A stretch of DNA of 64,000 nucleotides. Origin: Stentor roeselii. Taxonomy: Eukaryota; Ciliophora; Heterotrichea; Heterotrichida; Stentoridae. The notes under the pieces were generated by a model. The model was not told the DNA's origin. It saw nothing but the letters and a program-made list of their open reading frames with translations, and ran no database searches. Shown piece after piece: positions 40,816 to 51,000 of the stretch. Both the position numbers and the translations under genes were made by a program. Location: NCBI GenBank assembly GCA_006503475.1, contig RSEH01000064.1:114327-178326 (forward strand), read 5' to 3'. Within the stretch, counting starts at the first letter, position 1, and each line of letters opens with the position of its first letter.

Positions 40816-41613
40816 TTATTTAAGAAGACTTGACAACTGGTTTTCTGCTGTTGTTCCAAAAGGGGTTAAAGTTTTCAATTCTTTTAAAATTCCTTTTAAT
40901 GAAAGTTTTTCTGATGGTGAAAGAGTTGATAATGATGAGAGCTCTTTTATTAGGGATTTACAGAGGGCTAGTTGGCTTGAGTCTGTTGAAGATTCAGGGG
41001 AAAAGAAGAGACTTGTGTTGTTGTTTGATGGGTCGAGGATCTGGTAGTTGTTGTGGTAAAGAAGGTAGTAAATTTTTAAACCGTTTTCAATACTTTCGAA
41101 TAAGTTCAGCCTTAAAGGGTATATGAAAGGATTTTCTTTTAACTCTAAGAGAAGGTCAACAGAACTGTATAAAAACACTTGAAGGTTAAGTCTTTTACAG
41201 GCTTTGATAAGAGATTCTAATAGTTCTTGAATTGATTCTACTTCTGGAAGCTCAAAAAGTTCTATTGTGAAATCGTAAATCCTTTCTAGTAATTCTGGAT
41301 CTGTTTTAGTCCGACTTGCGAAATCTAAGTGGTCCGCCTGGCCTTCGAAGATCTGTTGAAAGACTTGGAGGATGTCTGGGAAGTCGTTTTTTACCTCGTC
41401 TTTATCAAGACTGTTTAAAACTTACAAGTCTTTGATGAAAATAAAGCCATTCGTGTTGAAGTGTTGAGCGAGTATCAAGTTTTCAATATAAGCAGCACCA
41501 AGGGAAATGACAAAACCTTTAACACCCTGTCCACAGAGTTTAGCCTTGTTGAAGCCATTTTGAACTAAAACAGGGTAAAGATCATGATTTCTAATAGAAA
41601 GTACCTTCGCCAT
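40816..41613 (-). CDS. Otubain-like pseudoenzyme (peptidase C65 fold, active site lost), one 15-nt intron
   Basis: Exons 41613-41426 and 41410-40816 join to 260 residues, the length of otubains (about 270). The block GQGVKGFVISLGAAYIENLI (28-47) lines up with the otubain Asp-Gly-Asn-Cys active-site region, but the catalytic Asp and Cys are absent. Near the C-terminus LKIYYLLYHNNYQILDP lines up with the strand that carries the catalytic His, which is also not conserved. The helical middle (DILQVFQQIFEGQ..., IYDFTIELFELP) fits the otubain helical arm. It would be a non-catalytic ubiquitin- or E2-binding protein if the homology holds. The first ~20 codons are copied several times just upstream (tandem array). 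Confidence 0.6.
41411..41425 (-). other. 15-nt intron in the otubain-like gene
   Basis: Reads GTAAGTTTTAAACAG on the minus strand, with an in-frame TAA directly at its 5' splice site. Removal joins GFIFIKD to LDKDEVKNDF in a single open frame that continues through to 40816. Confidence 0.88.
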
Positions 41614-42097
41614 ACTTATTCTAAACACTATTCATTAAGAAATAGCCATTTAGAACTAAAACAAGGAAAAGTTATTGATTTCTAATAGAATGTACCTTCC
41701 CCATACTTATTCTAAACACTATTCATTAAGAAATAACCTTTCTGAACTAAAACAGGGAAAATTTGATAATTTCTAATAGAATGCACCTTCACAATACTTA
41801 TTATAAACACTATTCATTAAGAAATAACCTTTCTGAACTAAAACAGGGAAAAGTTGATGATTTCTACTAGAATCCACCTTCGCCATATATATTCTAAACA
41901 CTATTCATAAAGAAATAGCCATTCTGAACTAAAACAGGGAAAAGTTGATGATTTCTACTAGAATCCACCTTCCCCATACTTATTCAAAACACTATTCATT
42001 AAGAAATAGCCATTTAGAACTAAAAAAAAGGAAAAGTTGATGATTTCTACTAGAATGCCCCTTCCCCATACTTATTCTAAACACTATTCATTAAGAA
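41555..42097. repeat. 91-bp tandem array made of a gene-gene junction (six junction copies)
   Basis: The motif cactattcattaagaaata recurs with its 'attca' at about 41630, 41721, 41812, 41903, 41994 and 42086, a spacing of 91, 91, 91, 91 and 92 bp. Read on the minus strand, each unit holds the last codons of the upstream gene (...MAIS, stop), the 20-nt spacer, then the start and first ~20 codons of the otubain-like gene. Only the outermost copies are attached to real genes. The inner copies have diverged. Confidence 0.9.
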
Positions 42098-44928
42098 ATA
42101 GCCATCTCAGGTCTTATCCTTTCCAAAGGCGCGAACCACCATTCCATGAAAGTTTCCTTATCAATGTACCCAGACTTATCACTTAAAAGACTTTCCGCCT
42201 GCTTTGAAATAACATCTTGATACTTAAACATAAACGACAAGTCCTCACTAACACACAAGATATGCAAATGCAAGATCAATGAAAAACGATGAAGCATACT
42301 AGCAGGTAACGACCTTGACCCAATTTCACTACAGAACTGATCATACCTTAAAGCGACTTCCCTTCTTGACAAGTGCTCATTTTCAAGTTTTCTTTGCCAA
42401 AGATTAGAAATTTTCTTTAAAAAGTACCTTTTTGCCCCTTCTGAAGGCCATTTCCATTTACGGTCCTCCATCTTTGAAGTTAAAGGACCGTTGTGACGGA
42501 CCAAAGAACACCCAGGGTCTTCCCATTTCAAACCACAGCATCTCCAGTGAGGCTCCCATAAAATAATCGTCTGTCCGTCTTTTAATATCCCTGAATGGCC
42601 GAAGTCCCAGTATCCTGTGTGACATTTACACGCTCGGTCTGTGTTGTCTGACTCTTTGTAAGTCTTTTCGCATGTCCAGTTCAAACAGTACCGAGTTTCG
42701 TTCTCTAATGCTTCTTTTTCCTTTTTTATTGTTGAGGGATTTATGTAGGGCTTTATGTCGTTGTTGAAAAAACGAGACTTTTTAGCGGCTTCTGCGAAGG
42801 ACACTTTTGATTTTGATGGGATTTTTGTCACGAAGTAGATTTTTGCCTCTTCGTTTGGCCATTCCTGAAACCGATGAACTTCCTCAACACAAAAAGAATC
42901 ATCCGGGAAATTAGGATTAACTTCAACCCTACAACAATTCCAAAAATAAGACGAGCTATTCCTGACCTCCAAATATCCCGAATGAAATCTACAATCTCTG
43001 GGAACCTGATACTTTTTGCCACAAGTAGCAGGATCATAAAACAAGCATCCACAAATCGAATCAGGTTTCTGAGTCCTTGGGTTGATTTCTCCACGATTCA
43101 AGCATCTTCTAGTGACCCTAACATTAACATTCCCACGATGAAAGCTAGTAACACATCCAGTACTTTCCCAGTTTCCGCGACAACAAGTCCAATTTTCAGG
43201 CCAAAGTCCATGAATACTTCCGAATTCCCATCTTCCAGGGTGATAAGTGCAAGCTTTTTTATGATTTTTTCCAAAACTATAAATTTTCTGAGTACATCCC
43301 CAATTTCTACAGATCATTTCAGTGTCAGGTTCAAGTTCAACAACAGTCCTGGTGTTAACCGGGCGGTTATCAGTGATTACTGCAGGTCCTAAAACACTTT
43401 CAGGGTGTTTTTCACGTTCACCGAATTTTTTCTTGTTTTCATTTTGGACCCTTCCAAGTTCATTGCAGTCTTCATAAATATAACACTTAAGAAGGACCTG
43501 GTCAATGATTTCTCTTGATGAAGGTTTAGAGTTTTTCACTTTGTAGATCTTGTGTCGGCCGAACTTGTCGACAGCGTTTTCAGTGCCGAGGAACTCTAAG
43601 AAAACGGCGAAGGCCCCAATGGTAGGAGGTCCGTATTTGTTACCTGTCACTGCCAGGCCGGGGAACTCGTCGCTTAGATCTTTGAGGATATCATTGTACC
43701 ACTGTGCGAATTCATTTGAATCATGCCAGGTGCTTGTTTGATGTCGTTTGCAATTCGCGCAGAAATCAATGCAGACTTCAAAATTTCCATTTCTCGCTGA
43801 GTACCATTCATCTGCCCTTGCAATAAGCGCATTTTTTCTTTCACCAGAGTCAAAATCGTCTTTAGAAATAGAAAATTCTGCAATTTCTAAAGTTTCCACG
43901 TATTTTCTAAGACCTTCTAAAAAATCAACGAAATGAATCACGTCTTCTGAGGAATCTTCTTTTACAATAGTCGAATGAACCTTTATTATTTTCGCTAATT
44001 CAACGATTTCCTTTTTGCTTATCGGTAAACGGAACTGGCTTAAAGCAGGCATCATTCTAGCGACTTCGATTTTATTCTGAAAGTTTCCTTCTTCATCACG
44101 AAAAGCAGGAAAACTAAGTCTTAGAATCCTGTAAAAGACAATAAGCCAATCAGAGTAAGAGAGAAGTTGAGTGACTTTCAGGTAAGTATTCTGATTGCGA
44201 TCAAAAAAATCGTCAAGTCTCTGCTCAACAGAAGCCCCTGAAGTCGTTACAAGTTTCACCTTTCTCGGAGAAGTTTCCAGTACTTTCGGAAGTCGCGCTG
44301 TTGGAGGCAAGGCACTTGTAGGTCTTTCATTAACCGGTTTGTAAAAAAGCGAAGTAGTGTTAAAAGTTTGAGAGTCTTTAAAGTTACTCATCGCGTTTTT
44401 AAACATTTTTAATACGGTCTCTCCATCAAGAGCAGTGCAGTAAAAGGTAGGCTCTGAGATTGAACCTTGAAAGCCGTGGTTCCAAGGGTCTTTACCGATG
44501 AAAATCTTGTTTCCGCCGATAAAACGGTCGGAATCACGTACTTTGCTTAAGGATACCTCTGAGTCAAGCGTTCCGTCAACAAAAAGACTGGCTTCGATTA
44601 TGTCTGACTCGCGGAGAACGAATGCCACGAAGACCCATTTGCGAAGGGGGAGTTCAAAAGAAGAAAACAAGCATTCGCTACGGCCTCGGTCGATGTCGAC
44701 TTTTAAAAATAAGGTTCGCTCTTGAAGGGAGATTAAAGGAGAGTTTTGACTGCTCGAGCCTCGTTTGAAAACTGTTACTTGCTTGTTTTTCTCACTTTTT
44801 CCGATACGTAACCAGAAGACTACGGAGTAAGACGGGAAGTTTTCCAGGTCCTGATTTTCAAGTGATTCCATCGAGTTGCCACGAAATTCAATAGTTCCTT
44901 GGAAGAGTTCTAAGAACTTAAAGCTCAT
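42091..44928 (-). CDS. LamG + SelW-like (CxxC) + CHORD-like + EF-hand fusion protein
   Basis: A 945-residue protein with an unusual domain order. Residues ~1-180 look like a LamG/concanavalin-type beta sandwich (SYSVVFWLRIG, RKWVFVAFVLR, SLFVDGTLD, NKIFIGKDPW). Near 385-460 is a selenoprotein-W/Rdx-like thioredoxin fold with CANC in place of CxxU (FEVCIDFCANCKRHQ). From ~539 to ~810 three Cys/His modules resemble CHORD zinc domains (CRNWGC...CTYHPGRWEFG...WTCC, and a similar CLNWTC...CKCHTGYWDFG...WRCC). Near the end is an EF-hand-like loop (DKSGYIDKETF). No signal peptide is visible. The ATG follows GTATAAAA. Its 3' end is one half of the repeat array downstream. Function unknown. Confidence 0.8.
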   Translation of the reverse strand: MSFKFLELFQGTIEFRGNSMESLENQDLENFPSYSVVFWLRIGKSEKNKQVTVFKRGSSSQNSPLISLQERTLFLKVDIDRGRSECLFSSFELPLRKWVFVAFVLRESDIIEASLFVDGTLDSEVSLSKVRDSDRFIGGNKIFIGKDPWNHGFQGSISEPTFYCTALDGETVLKMFKNAMSNFKDSQTFNTTSLFYKPVNERPTSALPPTARLPKVLETSPRKVKLVTTSGASVEQRLDDFFDRNQNTYLKVTQLLSYSDWLIVFYRILRLSFPAFRDEEGNFQNKIEVARMMPALSQFRLPISKKEIVELAKIIKVHSTIVKEDSSEDVIHFVDFLEGLRKYVETLEIAEFSISKDDFDSGERKNALIARADEWYSARNGNFEVCIDFCANCKRHQTSTWHDSNEFAQWYNDILKDLSDEFPGLAVTGNKYGPPTIGAFAVFLEFLGTENAVDKFGRHKIYKVKNSKPSSREIIDQVLLKCYIYEDCNELGRVQNENKKKFGEREKHPESVLGPAVITDNRPVNTRTVVELEPDTEMICRNWGCTQKIYSFGKNHKKACTYHPGRWEFGSIHGLWPENWTCCRGNWESTGCVTSFHRGNVNVRVTRRCLNRGEINPRTQKPDSICGCLFYDPATCGKKYQVPRDCRFHSGYLEVRNSSSYFWNCCRVEVNPNFPDDSFCVEEVHRFQEWPNEEAKIYFVTKIPSKSKVSFAEAAKKSRFFNNDIKPYINPSTIKKEKEALENETRYCLNWTCEKTYKESDNTDRACKCHTGYWDFGHSGILKDGQTIILWEPHWRCCGLKWEDPGCSLVRHNGPLTSKMEDRKWKWPSEGAKRYFLKKISNLWQRKLENEHLSRREVALRYDQFCSEIGSRSLPASMLHRFSLILHLHILCVSEDLSFMFKYQDVISKQAESLLSDKSGYIDKETFMEWWFAPLERIRPEMAIS

Positions 44929-45001
44929 TTTTATACATGTTTCAATATTTAAACTTTTTCAATTAATTGGATAGAATTTACTAAATGATAATTTTTAACT
45001 A

Positions 45002-48000
45002 TTATCCTTTCTTCATCAAGAAGGACTTGATCATCTTCTTCTTAGCCTCAGCCTGTTCTTCACTTGGTTCATCAGATCCCATCATGATAGCGACAAGATT
45101 CTTGCTACGCGACAATTGAATCAACAGCTCTCTCACCCTAAAGCTCTTCACATCTCCAAGTCCGTACTTCGAAGCGACTTTAAGAATTCCAGGCAATTGG
45201 ACTTCTTTCTTATGTTGTCCTGCAGCTTCTAAGAACATTTTTTCCACATCATGTTTATCAAGACTAGAGTCAAGATGATTGATAATCGTTTCAAAGTCAT
45301 GACTGTTTAAAGTCTCCTTGTTAAGTTTCTTCATCTCGATGCTTAAATTTGCAGCGAGTTTTCGATGTTTAAACTTATGCACTTCAACCAAAGCCATTAA
45401 GAAAGATGATTTCGTTACTGCAAAGTTAGGGTCTTTATTCCACTGCATAAGTGCTTTCATGCTGATTTTTTCTAAGAAGGACTCTTTGGACACCTCGCCT
45501 TTTCCTTCTTTGTCAAGCTGAGTCATCAACTTCTGAACATTTTCATCACTGATCCACAAGTCAAGGTCGTCCTTAGTTCCAGTGATGAACTCTTCAGTAT
45601 CAATCGTGCCACCTTTATCCTTATCTAACAAGTTGAAGATCATTTCAGGCGTTTTTCCAAGTTTCGCCATTTTATGACAAATCTTGAAAGCGACGAAGTC
45701 TTCATGAGTGACTTTTTCAGGTTTCAGTAATTCCAAAGCTTTTACTCCAGCTTCCCGGTCGCCATTAAAAAGCTGATAAATGAGTTCAATGACGTCAGTT
45801 AAAAGTGCTTTACCGCCAGTCACAGCCCATTCGAATTCATTCTTTCCTGACTTCTGCGCTTTTCCTTTCTTGGCTCCTTTTTTGACAGGTTCTGCCATGG
45901 CTCTTTCGTATTTTTCAAGAAGTGGCTGGAACTGAGCACGGACTTTAACAAGGTAAACTGTCAAAGCGTGATAAATAGGTTCAGGGTGGAACATATGAAG
46001 AAGTCTCTGATAGAAAATCGCGAATTGGTTATTTTCAAGACCTAAACAATGCAAAGTCGGGACTAACTGCGACAAGAACTTCATCGCCAATGACTGGATT
46101 CCAAGTGTCTTTGTAAGGTAATCAGGAAGATAGTTCTCTAAAGTCCGAATTTCTTTAAACTCGCTTTGGTCTTGTTTATCAGCAGCGAGTTTCTTTTCCA
46201 TAAGTTCATCCATGAACTTAAAGAAACTCATAACGCTTAAAACTTTTTCACCTTTCTCTTGAATAGAATTGTAAAGAGACATGACTGGATTATGCTGGAT
46301 CAAATCAAGATTTTCCTTCTTTATCGAGTCATCAGCCGCTCGGTACTCTTCAGGCACTCCTGAGTCACTCGCCTGTGTCTCTGAAGGTGGAACTTCAACT
46401 ACTTCACTCACATCAAAATTAGTTGGAACTGGCTTTTTATAAGCTTTCCACTTGCGATAACCCATTCCTTGCTGTTCCTTAAAAGCGTGCATCAAACGGA
46501 CTAAAAAGCTGCGAATCATGGAAACATCGTGATGCTTCTTCGTCTCTTCAAGTAAGGCCTTAAGCCGAGCGATTTCATCGAGAAGGTCACTGATCTCAGA
46601 GTCTTTTGCAGAGATTTCATCTGAAAGTTTTTTCGCAAGTTCTGAAGTTTCTTCTGACTTTTCGCTGGCCTTTTGAAGGAAGTCCAACCGCATTTGAAGT
46701 TTTTGGTTTTCTTTCTGAGCAGCTGATAAGTCTTTCAAGGCCTGGTCCGCTGCACGTGTTTTGAACTTGAGTTGATCGTTTTCTTGTTTTAATTCATCTG
46801 CTTTTCTCTTTGAATCGGTTAAATTTATTTCAAGTTCTCGACGGGCTTCATCGTTTTCTTGCTTTTCTTCAGCCATTTCTAGATATAAGAGTTGATAACG
46901 CTTGGCGACTGCGAGATTTTCTTCGACTTCATCTAGTTCTTTCTGCTTGTCCTCTAAGATTCTTTCAAGATTTTGCATGTCTTCTTTAGAAACGCCTTCA
47001 TTTAACTTGGCCTTTTCAAGAAGTTCAGATCTTTCAGTTTGAACTGAAAGAAGTTCAGCTTTAATTTGACTTCTTTCTTTCCTTGCAGCTTCCAATTCTT
47101 TTTCTTTTGCGGCAAGTTCAAGTTCGAGTTTTTGTTTCTCTCTTTCAAGATTACCAAGTTTATCTTCAGCGTCGTCTAAAGCTTTTGACTTTTCTTGAAG
47201 TTGGTCTCTTGCAGTTTTCAGCTCGTCTTTGATTTTTTCGAAGATTTCTGTTTTTTCCTTATCTCCAAGACTGTTCTTTTCATGAGTCCTGTTACTGACT
47301 TCCAGGTCTTCCTCAAGTTCTCTGATGCGAGTGTCTTTATCTTTAACAGCTCTTCGAAGATTTCGAATTTCTCGAGTGTCAGAATCGACCTCATCTCGAA
47401 GTTTTTCAAGTTCATCTTTTTGTTCTTCTGAAAGATTTGTAAGTTCAGTGTTTTTGTTTCTCCAGTCCGTGATTTCTTTTTCCTTGTCAATCGCTTCCTG
47501 TGTTAACTTTTCAATAAGAGCTGAATGTTGCTGTGCCGTGTTTTGAAGCATGGCAAGTTGGGCTTCGTATTGAGTTTTAACACCTTCAAGTGTTGCTCTG
47601 TTAGTTTCGATTTCATTTAGTTTGTCCTGCAGTTCACTTTTAAGACGGTTGATTTCTTTAGACTGTTTTTCTCTTAGTTCTCTTCGAAGTTTCTCAAGTT
47701 TTTCCCAGTTTTCCAAACGTTTCGTTGTCCTGTCCAAGGCTTCAGGAATGTTGGAAGCAGGGACTTCGTTGATAGAGTCGACTGTCTTTCGGATGCTGTC
47801 AAGTGTCGAGCGTGACTTGGGGTCATCTGGCATGATAGTGTTGGCCACTTCTCGAAGTGCCTTATTCATGATGTCCTCAGTGAAGATGTCGACGTCGTCG
47901 ATACTTTCACGAAGAGCGCCTGCTTCTTTCACCAGTTTTCCCATCAAGTTGCTTTGACTGGTCCTGACGGGCAAGAACTGCTGAAGTTGCTCAGCTAAAA

Positions 48001-51000
48001 GAGCAGAAAGATCAACAAGTCTAGAAGCGTCTCTGCCTGCCAACAGCCGAGCTTCCCTCAGTTTCTTGGCCTTTGCTTTGTCATCTGGGCTTCCAACAAG
48101 TCTGAAAAGTCCGCTGAAGACGACTTCGGTTTCATTGTCGTCTGAACCGTTCTCAGCTTTCAAGGCTTCCAGAGTCGAACCGAGAAGAGACCTGACAGGA
48201 CTTTGAGCCACTAAGGACTGGGAAGTACCTGCAAAGTCTTTCAATGTGTCAGCAGCTGACTTCAGAGAAGCGAATAAAGCAGGGACTGATGTTGATACGC
48301 TTTGCTCTGTCTTTATCTTTAGATTGGATAAGTCTTGAGGACCTACTTCGCTGGAAAGGTCGGATAAGGACTGCCAGAGAGCTTTGAGGCCTGTGTAAAG
48401 AAGTTGTTCTAGTTCGGAAAGTTGTTTTATTAACTCGGCTTCTGAGTTGTCGACTGGCTTCGCCTCGCTTTTGATTCTTTGAAGTTGCTTCTCGAGGTCT
48501 AGACGACTTGCTAGACGCAGAAGAATCTCTGGAGTGCTTTCAGGGGATTGAGATAGGTTTCCTTGCTCTTTGGTGGAGATCACTTGAACTTCGGATTTTA
48601 GGTCTGGGCTGTTCTTTTCTGCTAGGATTTCAACCTCGCTTAGAAGCTGTTTTAAGGAATTTGCTTTTTCTAGGTCGAGTCTGGACAGTCTTTCATGCAC
48701 ATTCTGTCCCTTTTGCGAGAGCCCTTGCAAAAGTTTCGACTGTTCAAGTCTCAACTGGAAGTAATTCTGAATCTTAGTAGCCTCATCTTCAATCTTCAAG
48801 ATCTCATCAGCCCTTAAAACCAAATTCTTTGCATAATTTTTCTGATCATTATTTCCCAAAGCTCCAGCAAAATTATTCAAATAAACCTTAAGCGCTTCCT
48901 GTTCCTGAACCATAGTATCTAAAACCAAAGCAGCATCAAGGTCAAGTCCCTTACTCTTAAAGATATCAGCCCAATTAACCAAAGAAATAACAGTTCTTTC
49001 CCTTCTCCTCCCAACAATATGAACAGATAATTCTTCAATTTCTGAAATAACTTCATCAGTGGCTCCCTTGAGTTGCACGATTCCAAGTAACAAGTCCGCA
49101 TAATCTTTAGCAAGTTCTTTTAATTCACAAGGAGTAAGCGAATCAAGTTTCTTAACACCTTCAATGCAAGCAGCGTACAAAGCAGGGTCAGAAGCAGTTC
49201 CAGTCCTCATCAAACTATCAACAGCTTTATCAAGTTTCAAGATTAATTCAATAGTATCAGGAATTCCAGGACCAGCGAAAAGATGCTGAATGTCTCTTAA
49301 AACAAGAACAGGTGCACATTTTATCTTCTTGGCAACAACTGATGCTACTTTTTTACCTTCTTCAGCGAGAGCCTTCGGCTCGAGCCCTGAGTTCTGAAGA
49401 CTTTGAGTGGCGTAGTCATTGACTAGTTGCGTCAGGTATGGAATTAACTCTTCAGGCTTAGTGGGCAAAGACTCTTTTCTTTGTGAAAGTTCCTCGACTA
49501 CAGGGTCACTGAGTCCCTTGGCTCGAAGCGAAGCTTCGAGCTTTTCACCTGCAGCGATCAAGGCAGCGACATCACGTTCTAAAGGTTCAGGATTTGTAAG
49601 ACGTCTTAGAAGATCAGCCAGCAATTTTTCAGTCTCAGAGGTGATTTCTTTATCAATAGCAGGGAACTTGTGCAAGTAGTGGTCAATGTGCTGCATGGCT
49701 TCTTGGTTGTCTTTTGGTTGGAACTCGTGAAGGACTTCTACTGCATGTTTTTCCAACTCAGCAGAAGACGCGACGTCCTCATCAGTTCCGACGAGACCAG
49801 CCAAGAACTTGAGTCGTCTGATGTCGCCGTTGTTTTTAGCTTTTAAGTCTTCTAAAAGGTGAAGAGGGTCGAAAGGAAGTAAAGAAACGACTTGTTTTTT
49901 CATCAGGCCTGCCATGGCTTCGTCGAGGTTGTCGCCTTCATCTGAAGCGCCAGTGGCTTCTTTGACCATCTTGAAGAAGATACTTAAAAAGAACCCGATG
50001 CGCTTGACTAAGTCGCTCAAGTCGCCGGATGGCGACTTGCTTTGAAGTTCCAAAGCTTCAACAGGAACAGCAGTGTTAAGAATGCTTGAAGTGGACTCTA
50101 AGACTTTGAAAGCCTTTTGAATGACGAATTTAAGACTCTTGTCTAAATCGCCTTTAGAGACAATGAGAGATTTTTCATTTTCAAGGTTTGATAACATGTT
50201 GAAGACTCCGTCTATGGCTTCTTCAGAGCCGCCGTCTTGTTCAATTGCTTTGACTACAGGTTCTTTAGCTGCCTGCAGCTCTTGAAGACGTTTCTGGACA
50301 GTTGGACGTGAGCCATTCACCCAAAGTGCGAGTTGTGCAGTATTGCTGAGTGATTTTTCAATTAGTTCCTTTGAAGGGTCTGCAACATTCAGTTTCTTTA
50401 CACCTCTTCCAGACCTCAGAGCTTGTTTGGGCTTACCACTTAACTTGTTTGACTTTCCTTTGCCTCCAGCTCGTTTATCAGCAGAGTCCGCGAGTTCCTT
50501 CAACTCTTCAGCAGTGAGGTCTTCATCACCATTGATCAAACCCAGGTTGACCTCTTGATACTTAATTAAAGCATTAGAAAGACCAGGTACGTCAGTCTTT
50601 CCAATAAGTCCTTCCACTTGTTTTCTTAAATCGACCAAACCCTTCGGCGGGTCAGCATTAAGAAGTTTTTCACTGACTCTATCAGCAACAGTCAAACCTT
50701 TCCATAACTCAAGTAAAGTTTCAGGTTTCACTTCAGCGGCTTTTACCTTTTCTTCGAACTTCTGAAGGAAATCATCAAGTAACTCACTTTGTTGAATCTT
50801 AAGAGGCACGAACTGTTCAATGCTCGTCTTTAGCAGGTCTAAAGCTTGCTTGTCTGAGGCAGGAGCGACTCCTGTCAGAAGGTCTTGAGCCTGTTGGAGG
50901 TTCTGGTCGATCTGAGTCTTTTCCTCGTCACCAGCGAGTGAGTTTGCAAGTCGTTTCAAAGTATTCCCTGCAGTGTTTTGCTCAGTTTGGCCGTTGATCC

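Noticed and set aside
39285-41126. Plus-strand ORFs antisense to the ZNF598-like and otubain-like genes
   Set aside because: They lie opposite well-supported coding sequence, and their translations show no domain pattern.
41555-42097. CRISPR-like array (regular ~91-bp period)
   Set aside because: The whole unit is repeated with no unique spacers, and it consists of gene ends. This is a eukaryotic genome.
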